From assembly GCF_000165485.1 (NCBI RefSeq), contig NC_014623.1, positions 6,280,893-6,344,892 of the forward strand: a DNA stretch of 64,000 bases, in the 5' to 3' direction. A model generated the notes under the pieces. The model ran no database searches and had not been told where the DNA came from. It saw only the letters and a list, made by a program, of their open reading frames with translations. Shown piece after piece: positions 21,115-29,143 of this stretch. Source of the DNA: Stigmatella aurantiaca DW4/3-1 (lineage in GTDB: Bacteria > Myxococcota > Myxococcia > Myxococcales > Myxococcaceae). Within the stretch, counting starts at the first letter, position 1. Every line of letters starts with the position of its first letter. A program made the position numbers and the translations under genes.

Positions 21115-21711
21115 TCAGCGGGGCCCCACCAGGGGACGCACCGTGGGCAGCATCAGGTCCGCCCACTGGTCGTACCCCGCGTCCGATGGGTGGAAGCCAT
21201 CGTGGCAGAAGAAGTCGGATCGCTTGGGGAGGAATTCCCGGCTGGCCGTGTAGAGGTCCACCAGGTGCATTCCGTGCGTGTGGGCGACGGCGTGGAGGGC
21301 TTCGTTGAAGGGCTCGATGCGGCCCTCGTAGAGGTGGCTGGGCACCAGACGCGCCACCGGGGCCAGGGCCATGTCCGGAATGTTCACCACCACCAGGGAG
21401 GCCCCGGTCGGCTTCAGCCGCCGGGCGATGCGGTCGAGCCCTTCCCGGAAGTCCTCCAGCGCGGTGCCGCGCCAGAGATCATTGGTCCCAATCCCCAGGG
21501 TCACCAGCGTGGGCTGGCTCGCCACCGCCCGCTTGAGCTGCGAGGTGATGACATCCTGGACCACCGCGCCGCTCATGCCCAGGTTGGTCAGCCCCAGCGA
21601 CCACCCCTCCTGGCGCAGGCGCGAGGCAAGCCGCTCGGGGTACCCCCCGCCACGGCTCGCCCCGACCCCGACCGCCGAGCTGTCCCCGAGCGCGACGTAA
21701 TTGACGCTCAC
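21115..21711 (-). CDS. SGNH/GDSL hydrolase
   Basis: 198 residues without signal peptide. Block I is YVALGDSSAVGVGA (nucleophile Ser11), block III GIGTNDLWRGTA, and block V DGFHPSDAGYDQWA with catalytic Asp and His. This is the TesA/lysophospholipase-like SGNH esterase fold; the substrate is unknown (acyl esters, or O-acetyl groups on glycans). The start lies 19 bases after the HtrA stop, so both are probably one transcript. The stop faces the diguanylate cyclase stop with 13 bases between. Confidence 0.88.
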   Translation of the reverse strand: MSVNYVALGDSSAVGVGASRGGGYPERLASRLRQEGWSLGLTNLGMSGAVVQDVITSQLKRAVASQPTLVTLGIGTNDLWRGTALEDFREGLDRIARRLKPTGASLVVVNIPDMALAPVARLVPSHLYEGRIEPFNEALHAVAHTHGMHLVDLYTASREFLPKRSDFFCHDGFHPSDAGYDQWADLMLPTVRPLVGPR

Positions 21712-21730
21712 CCTGGCCTCCTCACGCGCC

Positions 21731-23173
21731 TCAGGGAACCTGCAGGGCGCGCAGGAGCCGGCTCTCTCCTCCCGGTCCCATCACCCGCAGCAGCAGCGTG
21801 GTGCCAGAGGCCGAGGCGCGGATGATCTTCGCCAGGTCCTGCGCGCTCCGCACGGGCTTCTGGTTCGCTTCGACCACGAGCATGCCCGCCGCCAGCTCCG
21901 CGCGATCCGCCGGAGAACCGGGGACCACATCGGTGATGAGCGCGCCCTGCGCGTTGGTGAAGCCCGCCTGCTGCGCGGTGCGCGGATCCAGGTTGTCCAG
22001 CGACAACCCCACGCGCGCCTTGGAACTCTCCTCGGACTCGCCCGCCGAGCGGCTTCCGATCTTCTCCAGGTCAGGCCGCGTGCCCAGCGTCACCTTCACG
22101 TCCTGCTTGTTGCCGTTGCGGTAGAGCGTCAGCGTGGACGTGGAGCCCGGCCGCTTGAGCGCCACCGAGCGGGTCAGCGAGCCTCCCGAGCCAACCTTCT
22201 GTCCGTCGATGGCCACGATGACGTCGTCCAGCTTCACGCCCGCCTTGGCCGCCGGAGAGTCGGGACGCACGTCGTTGACGATGGCCCCCTCCTGCACGGG
22301 CAGCTTGAGCGCGCCGGCGATGGCGGCGTTCAGGTCCTGGATGCCCAGGCCCAGGAAGCCGCGGGTGACGGAGCCTTCCTTCTCCAACTGGGGCAGCAGC
22401 GCCTTGACCAGGTTGCTGGGGACCGCGAAGCCGATGCCCGTGCCGCCGCCCACGATGGCGGTGTTGATGCCAATGACTTCCCCCTTCATGTTGAAGAGCG
22501 GGCCGCCCGAGTTGCCCGGGTTGATCGCCGCGTCCGTCTGAAGGAAGTCATCGAAGGGGCCTGCCTGGATGTCGCGCGCCTTGGCGGAAAGGATGCCCAG
22601 GCTGACGCTGGAGGCCAGGCCGAAGGGGTTGCCGATGGCCACCAGCCAATCGCCCACGCGCAAGGCCTCCGAGTCTCCCAGCGCCACGGTGGGCAGCCCC
22701 TCGAGCTTGCCCTTGAGCTTGATAACGGCCACGTCCGTCAAGGGATCGCGTCCGACCACCTCCGCTGGGAAGGAACGCCCATCATTGAGTCGCACGACGA
22801 TGGAAACCGCGTCCTCGACGACGTGGTTGTTGGTGAGCACCAAGCCCTTCGCGTCCACGATGAAGCCCGAGCCAGCCCCCTGGCGGACGGACTCCCCTCC
22901 GGGTCGGCCGCCGCCGAAGAAGCGGTCGAACAAGGGGTTCTGCTCCATGGACTTCGAGCGGCCCACGCGGGCCGCCACGTCCACATTGACGACCGCGGTC
23001 TTCACCGAGTCGATCAAGGGGGCCAGGGAAGGCAGCGCCTGGGCCTCTCGCGTGGCGGGCTGGACGTTGCCAGCGGGTTGGGCGAGCGCTGGCTGGGCCA
23101 GTGCTCCCGAGGAAAGAACAAAAGCGATCGTGGCGACCGCGGTGTTTCGGAAACGAAGCGTTCGGGGGTTCAT
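21731..23173 (-). CDS. HtrA/DegQ-type periplasmic serine protease, two PDZ domains
   Basis: 480 residues. A signal peptide ends near residue 26-31 (SSGALAQPALAQ). The trypsin-like domain, about 50-270, has the triad His117 (TNNHVVEDA), Asp147 (DPLTDVAVIK) and Ser222 (INPGNSGGPLFN). Two PDZ domains follow at about 280-370 (GFLGLGIQDLN) and about 390-475 (GVLITDVVPGSPADRAE type). DegP/DegQ-family proteins degrade or refold misfolded envelope proteins. The oligomerising LA loop is short (SKSMEQNPLFDRFFGGGRP), more like DegQ/DegS-type members than DegP. It is the first gene of a pair with the SGNH hydrolase. Confidence 0.95.
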   Translation of the reverse strand: MNPRTLRFRNTAVATIAFVLSSGALAQPALAQPAGNVQPATREAQALPSLAPLIDSVKTAVVNVDVAARVGRSKSMEQNPLFDRFFGGGRPGGESVRQGAGSGFIVDAKGLVLTNNHVVEDAVSIVVRLNDGRSFPAEVVGRDPLTDVAVIKLKGKLEGLPTVALGDSEALRVGDWLVAIGNPFGLASSVSLGILSAKARDIQAGPFDDFLQTDAAINPGNSGGPLFNMKGEVIGINTAIVGGGTGIGFAVPSNLVKALLPQLEKEGSVTRGFLGLGIQDLNAAIAGALKLPVQEGAIVNDVRPDSPAAKAGVKLDDVIVAIDGQKVGSGGSLTRSVALKRPGSTSTLTLYRNGNKQDVKVTLGTRPDLEKIGSRSAGESEESSKARVGLSLDNLDPRTAQQAGFTNAQGALITDVVPGSPADRAELAAGMLVVEANQKPVRSAQDLAKIIRASASGTTLLLRVMGPGGESRLLRALQVP

Positions 23174-23273
23174 ATCCCTCCCAAGCTAAAGCGAGATCGG
23201 ACCTCGGCAAGCGAATCGGCCAACCGGGGCCAGGGGATAACAGTGGACTGCCTCCCCTCTTCCCGAGCCTGCA

Positions 23274-24863
23274 TCAGAGGGGGCGGTACACCCGATAGTC
23301 GATTTCTGGAAAGAGGTTGTTCCGCGCCTCGACCTGGGAAAGCCATCCCTCATCAATATTCCCGGCCCGCACCTGTTCGCTCAGCCGCAGGAAGCGCAGG
23401 ATATGCTCCTGGGTGCGCTGAACTGCGTACTCCACCATGGTGCCCGTCTTCATGATGAAGGCCCAGTCCGAGGACTGGGCGAGCATCAGCTCGCGGGCCG
23501 CCTGATTGAGGGCGCGGCGGGTCAACGCCGAGGCATCGGGATGCGCCTGGGCCAGGGCCACCATCTGCCGGGCGCACGGGTGCAGGTGCCGGTAGATCCA
23601 ATCGTTGGAGCCGTCCAGCCACATGGTGGCGTAGCCGCCCGAGCCCCACGAGGACAGCGCGGGCGTGGCCACCTGGTTCTCCGGGGACTCGCGCAGGTCG
23701 TCCGAGGGCGTGACCAGCCGGAGCACCTGGGAGTCCCGGGCCACCTGGCGGATGAGGCTGCCCAGGAACTGCGGCCCCTCGAACCACCAGTGGCCGAACA
23801 GCTCCGCGTCATAGGGGGCCACCACCACCGGCCGGCGGCGGTTCATCCGCGAGGCCAGGAACGCGACCTGTTGCTCGCGCTTGCGCAGGAAGTCGGTGGC
23901 GTGCAGGGCCGCGCGCTCCCGCGCCTCCCAGGGAGAGTATGGAAGCTTGTCCTGGGTCTTGCCCGTGATGCGGTAGTACTTGAAGCCGGTGTTCTTGCGG
24001 TCCCCGGTGGGCTGGATGAACGGGCGAATGTAGTCCAGGTCCAAGTCCCACCCGATGTCCCGGTAGAACTCGCGGTAGAGCGGATCGCCTGGGTAGCCAC
24101 TCTCCGCGCTCCACACCTGCTGGGAGCTCTCCGGATCCCTCGCGTACGCGGCCACGCCCGCCTCCGTGTACACAGGCGCGAATGGGCCATACAGCGGGCG
24201 AGGCGAGGCGTCCGTCAAGCCGTGCGTGTCCACGAAGAAGTAGCGGATGCGCTCGGCGGCCAGGAAGCGCTCCAGCCCTGGGTAATAGCCGCATTCGGCC
24301 AGCCAGATGCCCGGAGGATCCCTGCCAAACGTCTGCCGGTAGTGGCTGGCCGCCACGGTGATTTGCGCGCGCACCGCCTCGGGCGTGTCCTGCATGAGCG
24401 GCAGGAAGCCGTGGGTGGCGCAGCAGGTGAGGATCTCCAGGTACCCCGCGTCCTGAAGCTTCCGGAACGCGCCCACGAGATCTCCCCGGTAGCGCCCGTG
24501 CCAGGCCACCCGGAGCGCCTCGAAGTGGTCCTGGTAGAAGCGGGCGATGGGGCCAAAGGTGGCGTCGTTCTGGGTGCGGTGGGCCTCGAGCGCGCCCAGC
24601 TCGCAGAGCCGGTCCAATCTGCGCGCATAGCGCTCCATCAACAGCCCATCCCTCAGCATGCTGACGAGCGTCGGGGTGAGCGACATCGTCACCCGGAACG
24701 GAATCCCCTCCTCCACGAGCTCGTCGAAGACGAGCAGCAGCGGCAGGTAGGTCTCGGAGATGGCCTCGTAGAGCCAATCCTCCTCGAGGAAGTCCTCGTG
24801 CTCCGGGTGGCGGACGAACGGAAGATGCGCATGGAGAACCAGCGCCAGGGAGCCCTGACTCAT
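23274..24863 (-). CDS. GH57 alpha-glucan branching-type enzyme
   Basis: 529 residues, the usual length of GH57 branching enzymes. N-terminal LALVLHAHLPFVRHPE starts the (beta/alpha)7 barrel. The nucleophile is Glu190 (IWLAECGYYPG) and the acid/base Asp352 (APYDAELFGHWW), close to positions known for the Thermus enzyme. A C-terminal helical domain (about 400-525) is the DUF1957 type. It introduces alpha-1,6 branches into glycogen-like polymers; some relatives have other transferase activity, so exact product is inferred. It starts 10 bases after the DUF4912 gene, and the two are a conserved-looking operon. It acts in the cytoplasm. Confidence 0.92.
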   Translation of the reverse strand: MSQGSLALVLHAHLPFVRHPEHEDFLEEDWLYEAISETYLPLLLVFDELVEEGIPFRVTMSLTPTLVSMLRDGLLMERYARRLDRLCELGALEAHRTQNDATFGPIARFYQDHFEALRVAWHGRYRGDLVGAFRKLQDAGYLEILTCCATHGFLPLMQDTPEAVRAQITVAASHYRQTFGRDPPGIWLAECGYYPGLERFLAAERIRYFFVDTHGLTDASPRPLYGPFAPVYTEAGVAAYARDPESSQQVWSAESGYPGDPLYREFYRDIGWDLDLDYIRPFIQPTGDRKNTGFKYYRITGKTQDKLPYSPWEARERAALHATDFLRKREQQVAFLASRMNRRRPVVVAPYDAELFGHWWFEGPQFLGSLIRQVARDSQVLRLVTPSDDLRESPENQVATPALSSWGSGGYATMWLDGSNDWIYRHLHPCARQMVALAQAHPDASALTRRALNQAARELMLAQSSDWAFIMKTGTMVEYAVQRTQEHILRFLRLSEQVRAGNIDEGWLSQVEARNNLFPEIDYRVYRPL

Positions 24864-24873
24864 GCGTGCTGCC

Positions 24874-26373
24874 CTATCGCCCCCGCCCCGACTGGGACGG
24901 CTTCCAGTCCCCCCCCAAGGCGCCCTCTGCCTGCCCGGGCCTGCCCGGAAGCTGCTCGGAGGCCCCCCCGGAACGGCGGGAGAAGCCCTCCAGGTACTTC
25001 TCGAGCTCCACGCGCTGCTCGGAGGAGCCCACCGGACGCCGCGAGAAGTCCAGGTACTGCTCGGGCGCCCCCGCAGGGCGGGACGACTCCAGATACCGGG
25101 ACAGCTCCAGGCTCTGCTCGGACGACCCGGTGGGACGAGAGGATTCCAGGTACCGCGCCAGCTCCGGGCTCTGCTCGGAGGAGCCCTGCGGGAGCCGGGA
25201 AAAGGCCAGGTGTTGCGCGGACGGGGCCGGTGAGGGCGGAGGCAAAACCTGGGGCCCGGGAGGAGGCCCCTCTCCAGGCACCTCGGCAGGGCGGCGCTCC
25301 CGCTTCACCTCGGGCACATGCGCCATTGCCTCGCTGCCCGGCAGCGGCACACGGTGCCAGGTGATGTATTCGTGCTCCTCGGCGGTGGGAACCCGGGCCG
25401 CAACGGCGGGCGCCAGGGACCCGGCCGCGCCGGGCGGGGACACCGGGGGCGGCGGAGGCATGCGCATGAAGCGCACCGACGTGTCCTCGGAAGGCCCCTC
25501 CTGCGGCAGCGTGATGCGCTGGCTCGACTGCGCCAGCCGGCGCGCGCGGCCATCCCGGCCGACGAAGTAGGCCTCCACCCGGTAGGCTCGCCCGGGCGGC
25601 AGTCCATAAATGTAGAAGCTGCGCGACTCGAGCGGGAACTCCTCCTCGCGCACCCGCTTCTCGCCGTCGAACACGCGCAGGAAGGCCCGGGGTTGCTCCA
25701 GCCCTTCGAGCGCCCGGCTCCGGGTGATGGCACTGAAGTTCCAGGTCACGAACAGCGTGGACGGATCCCTCGCCAGCGCCACGGCGAGATCCTCCCCGTA
25801 GTCCACCGGCAGTTCCCCCAGATTCTCCTCATAGCCCACGGTGCCCCCCACCCCACGGGGGGCCTGGTCCTCCGTGAGGTGGTGGCGGCGCGCCTCTTCC
25901 TCTCCCTGCACCTTCGCCACGAAGAAGCCCTCGACCAGCGGCTCCGCGAAATGCTGCGGAAAGGAACCGTCCGCCGCGTGCTCCCCTTCCCCCAGGCCCT
26001 CGCCATCCTGGGAGCGGGAGGACTTCACCCGGCGCGGAAAATTCACCACCTGTGCGGGCTTGAGGGCTCCCTCCGGCACGGGCGCGGGGGTGGGAGGAAC
26101 AGGAGGGGGCGCGGCGGCCTTCTCGGGAGCCTTGCGCGGCGGCGGTGGAGGGGCCTGCTCCCGGGGAGGCGGTTTTGAGGCGGGCTGCTTCTTTCGCGGC
26201 AACCACTCGGACAACTTGAGCCGTGAACGCAGGGCCAGGGCCTTCAGCACGGGGACGAAACCCGCCAGAGCCGCGATGAGCTCCTTTTTGGTGAGCTTGC
26301 TGTAACCGCGGCCCAGGTGCTTCCGGGCCAGCTCCCGCAGGTGCTTCACGGTGACGCTCTTGAGGTCGTCCAT
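24874..26373 (-). CDS. DUF4912 protein with N-terminal SAP/Rho-N-like motif and C-terminal repeats
   Basis: 499 residues. Residues 1-40 resemble a SAP/Rho N-terminal motif (VKHLRELARKHLGRGYSKLTKKELIAAL). A Pro/Lys-rich linker follows to about 120. The DUF4912 domain at about 185-300 contains LPVDYGEDLAVALARDPSTLFVTW and the SFYIYGLPPGRAYRVEAYFVG strand, an Ig-like fold. The C-terminus is a low-complexity tail with repeated SEQ-x-ELxRYLE units (see 24950-25215). DUF4912 proteins are often next to GH57 enzymes and are suspected to bind glycans or help the enzyme; here GH57 follows after 10 bases. The function itself is not established. Confidence 0.85.
   Translation of the reverse strand: MDDLKSVTVKHLRELARKHLGRGYSKLTKKELIAALAGFVPVLKALALRSRLKLSEWLPRKKQPASKPPPREQAPPPPPRKAPEKAAAPPPVPPTPAPVPEGALKPAQVVNFPRRVKSSRSQDGEGLGEGEHAADGSFPQHFAEPLVEGFFVAKVQGEEEARRHHLTEDQAPRGVGGTVGYEENLGELPVDYGEDLAVALARDPSTLFVTWNFSAITRSRALEGLEQPRAFLRVFDGEKRVREEEFPLESRSFYIYGLPPGRAYRVEAYFVGRDGRARRLAQSSQRITLPQEGPSEDTSVRFMRMPPPPPVSPPGAAGSLAPAVAARVPTAEEHEYITWHRVPLPGSEAMAHVPEVKRERRPAEVPGEGPPPGPQVLPPPSPAPSAQHLAFSRLPQGSSEQSPELARYLESSRPTGSSEQSLELSRYLESSRPAGAPEQYLDFSRRPVGSSEQRVELEKYLEGFSRRSGGASEQLPGRPGQAEGALGGDWKPSQSGRGR
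24950..25215 (-). repeat. Degenerate tandem repeats in the DUF4912 tail
   Basis: Four to five units of about 14-19 residues inside the DUF4912 gene, of the form SSRPTGSSEQSLELSRYLE: SRLPQGSSEQSPELARYLE, SSRPTGSSEQSLELSRYLE, SSRPAGAPEQYLDF, SRRPVGSSEQRVELEKYLE, then a broken copy GFSRRSGGASEQLPG. In DNA they appear as recurring CTGCTCGGA blocks. They probably form short amphipathic helices on a flexible tail. Confidence 0.75.
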
Positions 26374-26473
26374 AGGCTGCTGGGCTTAGGCCGCCGTCCA
26401 CGAGGGGTCAACGAGGCTGTGTTTTTTTCTGTTCGTCGCACGACCGCTCTCCCCCGTCACGGCCGATGACACC

Positions 26474-29035
26474 TTGGAAACGGACCGAGTATCCTGGGCC
26501 CGCTTGAGCGACCTGCCCAGACTCCTGCTGTGCAGCTTCGACGTCATCCCCGGACCGTCGGGCTCGTCGCGCCGACTGACCGAGTACCTCAAGGCGTTGC
26601 CGGATCGCTTCACCGTCGTGGTCCTCTCGGCCAAGACGCCGGATCACTCCCACATCGAGAAGTACCAGGGCGCGCGCCTGCTGCGCGTGCCCGTGGGCTC
26701 GGGCGACCTGGCCTCGCGCATCCAGACCTTCGAGCGGGCCGTGCGGCGCCAGCTCGAGAGCGAGGAGTACACCCTCGCCCACTTCATGGATCCGTTCGGT
26801 GGCTATGCCCTGTGCGAGTTGAAGGGCGATTACGGCTACCGCCTCATCTATGAAGCACAAACTTTCTCATCCCAGGAGCTGCCCTACACCCACCCCCAGA
26901 CCGAGGGCGACAAGCGCTTCCTCGCCAAGGTGCGCCGTCAGGAGCTGTTCTGCCTGATGAACGCCGACCGGGTCATCACCGGCTCTCAAACCACCCGAAC
27001 CTACATCCAGTCCCTGGGGGCCAGCACGGAGCAGACCCGGGTCCTCCGGTCGCCCGTGGACCTGGCCCCCTACGTGCCCGAGGTGCTCGGAACGCCGGAT
27101 GGCACCCCGATGCGGATGATGTACCTGGGCAGCCAGGCCGGGTGGCAGGGGCTGCCCGTGCTCCTGCGGGCCATGGCCCTGGCGGTGGAGCAGCAGGCGC
27201 AGGTGCGGCTCACCCTGGTGGGGGCGCGCCACCCGGACTGGCAGCCCCATCTGGAGGATCTCGCCAAGGAGTTGGGCATTCAGGAGCACGTGGAGTTCCA
27301 GCCCCCGGTCCTGCACGACGACATCGCCAAGGTCCTGGCGCTCTCGGATGTGGGGGTGTTGCCGCTGGACGACGTGGACCGCAACCGCCTCCAGGGAGGC
27401 CCCCTCGCCAAGGTCTCCGAGTACTTCGCCGCGGGCCGGCCGGTGATCACCGCGGACCTTCCGGTGACCCGAGAGCTGATCCCCGGCGACGCCGCGGTCT
27501 TCCACGCGCCCGGAAATGCCCGGGATCTGGCGGAGCGCATCATCGAGCTGGCCCGGGATGTTCCACGCCGCGTGGAGCTGGGACGGCGGGCCCGCGCGTT
27601 CGCGGAGCAGGAGTTCGACGCGGGCGTCATCCGCGGACAGCTCCTGGACATCTATGATGATCTGCTCGGTCAGGCCATGCCGGCCGCGGGCCGACCGAGC
27701 GACGAACTCGCGCCCACGATGGTGGGCACCCCCACGGGCCGCCTCGCGCACCTCATGAGCTCCACCGAGGGCAAGCAGGCCTCGGGTCGCGAGAAGCCCG
27801 CGACGCCCACGGCCGGGGACGTCCCCCCCGAGCCCAGCAAGTCCCCCGCGGTCCCGCCGCCGCCAAAGAAGAAATCCCCCCGTGAGGATCTGCCCCTCGT
27901 GCTGGGGCAGGTGCTGGACGAAGGCCTCGACACCCGCCTGATCAAGACGGAACCCGACGTGCGGCCCAACGAGCCCCCAGTGGTGATGGGCCTGCCCCTT
28001 CGGGACAGTGGAACTGCACGGACGGATAAGGGAACCGAGGATCGGGCGCTCGCCCCCCGTGAGGGCCTGCCCTCGACCCCTCCTCCGCTCCGGCCACCTG
28101 CCCCCGCACGAAAAGAGGAGCGCTCGGCGTCCCCCTCTCGCTCGATGCCCGCCCTCCCGGCGCAGGAGCCCCCCACCCCCATCGTTCCCATCAAGACCCT
28201 GGAGCGAAATCGCCCTTCGGGAACCTTCCGGGTGGAGCCTCCGCCGATCATCCGTCCCTCGGCCCCCGCCCCGGGGCAGGGGCCCCGGGAGGGGAAGCCC
28301 GCCCCAGAGCCCCTTCCTCCCCCGGACGCCTCCGACAAGGCCCGGACCCCGGCCACGCCCCCTGCCCTGCCCTCCCGCGCCGCGCGCCTCTCCGGGACCT
28401 GGCCCACCATTTCCCCGAAGCCAGTGCCGGTAGAGCCGCCCCCCAAGGCCGCCCTGGACGAAATTCCTGAAAGCGACGCCCAGGAGATCTCGGGCGACGA
28501 GGCCCAGGAGATCCCGGAAAGCAAGGCCCCGGGCGCCTCCAAGGCCACAGGACTCAGTCCCACGGCCACCCCGCCATCAGTGCGCCCCCGGACAGAAGAG
28601 CCGGAGGAGATCAGCAACGAGGAGATCCACGAGGCGGGCGAAGGCGTGGTGGAAGGCGTCGAGCTCGCCGAGGGCATCGAACTCGCGGAAGGTGTCGAGA
28701 TCGCGGAAGGTGTCGAGATCGCCGAAGGCGTCGAGCTCGCCGAGGACGCGCCCGAGGCCGGAGCAGACGACGTGCTCGATGCGCCTGCTCCGGACACTCC
28801 CCCTTCCGCCGAACAGCCCCTGGCCGCCGCGCCCTCGGAGCCGCAGGCCCCTGTGTCGGTGCTTGATCCCTGGTTTGCCCAACTGGCCCACGGCTACTGC
28901 CCGCCCGAGGGGGCCCAGTTCGCCCGCCATACCCCCCCCACCACTTTTCCGGGACGTGATGAGGAGCCGACAGATCCGTCCCGCGAACCTCCGCCCCCCC
29001 GCCTCCAAGGCGCCGCGCGGGGCAAGTCCTCGTGA
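26474..29035 (+). CDS. GT4-type glycosyltransferase with long disordered acidic tail
   Basis: About 850 residues. The first 400 form a GT-B glycosyltransferase of the GT4 kind: N-terminal LLLCSFDVIPGPSGSSRRL, an inter-domain strand MRMMYLGSQAGWQGLPVLLRAM, and a C-terminal nucleotide-sugar site with LQGGPLAKVSEYFAAGRPVI in place of the usual EGFG motif. The second half (about 400-853) is Pro/Ser/Glu-rich and predicted disordered, with an EGVELA repeat near its end (28652-28741). No membrane helix is seen. The start is unsure: TTG at 26474 or TTG at 26504 (LSDLPRLL) are both possible and neither has a good ribosome site. The AglZ-like gene follows after 108 bases on the same strand. The sugar and acceptor are unknown. 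Confidence 0.8.
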   Translation: METDRVSWARLSDLPRLLLCSFDVIPGPSGSSRRLTEYLKALPDRFTVVVLSAKTPDHSHIEKYQGARLLRVPVGSGDLASRIQTFERAVRRQLESEEYTLAHFMDPFGGYALCELKGDYGYRLIYEAQTFSSQELPYTHPQTEGDKRFLAKVRRQELFCLMNADRVITGSQTTRTYIQSLGASTEQTRVLRSPVDLAPYVPEVLGTPDGTPMRMMYLGSQAGWQGLPVLLRAMALAVEQQAQVRLTLVGARHPDWQPHLEDLAKELGIQEHVEFQPPVLHDDIAKVLALSDVGVLPLDDVDRNRLQGGPLAKVSEYFAAGRPVITADLPVTRELIPGDAAVFHAPGNARDLAERIIELARDVPRRVELGRRARAFAEQEFDAGVIRGQLLDIYDDLLGQAMPAAGRPSDELAPTMVGTPTGRLAHLMSSTEGKQASGREKPATPTAGDVPPEPSKSPAVPPPPKKKSPREDLPLVLGQVLDEGLDTRLIKTEPDVRPNEPPVVMGLPLRDSGTARTDKGTEDRALAPREGLPSTPPPLRPPAPARKEERSASPSRSMPALPAQEPPTPIVPIKTLERNRPSGTFRVEPPPIIRPSAPAPGQGPREGKPAPEPLPPPDASDKARTPATPPALPSRAARLSGTWPTISPKPVPVEPPPKAALDEIPESDAQEISGDEAQEIPESKAPGASKATGLSPTATPPSVRPRTEEPEEISNEEIHEAGEGVVEGVELAEGIELAEGVEIAEGVEIAEGVELAEDAPEAGADDVLDAPAPDTPPSAEQPLAAAPSEPQAPVSVLDPWFAQLAHGYCPPEGAQFARHTPPTTFPGRDEEPTDPSREPPPPRLQGAARGKSS
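28652..28741 (+). repeat. Five tandem 18-bp units (EGVELA) in the glycosyltransferase tail
   Basis: Five hexapeptide units EGVELA, EGIELA, EGVEIA, EGVEIA, EGVELA encoded at 28652-28741 in steps of 18 bases, inside a Glu-rich disordered tail. The two central DNA copies differ by a single base. A slippage-prone tract; the copy number may vary between strains. Confidence 0.85.
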
Positions 29036-29113
29036 ACCAGCCAACCGAGCACGCCGCGGAAACTTCCCTGCCTTGCCAACGATAGGTAGGCTGTCCCGGT
29101 TTTCACTGCACTC

Positions 29114-29131
29114 TTCGCGATCCGTCGCGAA
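29114..29131. promoter_or_regulatory. Palindrome TTCGCGA-N4-TCGCGAA before the AglZ-like gene
   Basis: A perfect 7-bp inverted repeat (29114-29120 and 29125-29131, spacer TCCG) ending 12 bases before the ATG at 29144 and 2 bases before the ribosome site GAAGGA (29134-29139). It could be a repressor operator or an mRNA hairpin that controls access to the ribosome site. Which of these applies cannot be told from sequence. Confidence 0.5.
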
Positions 29132-29143
29132 TCGAAGGACTTC

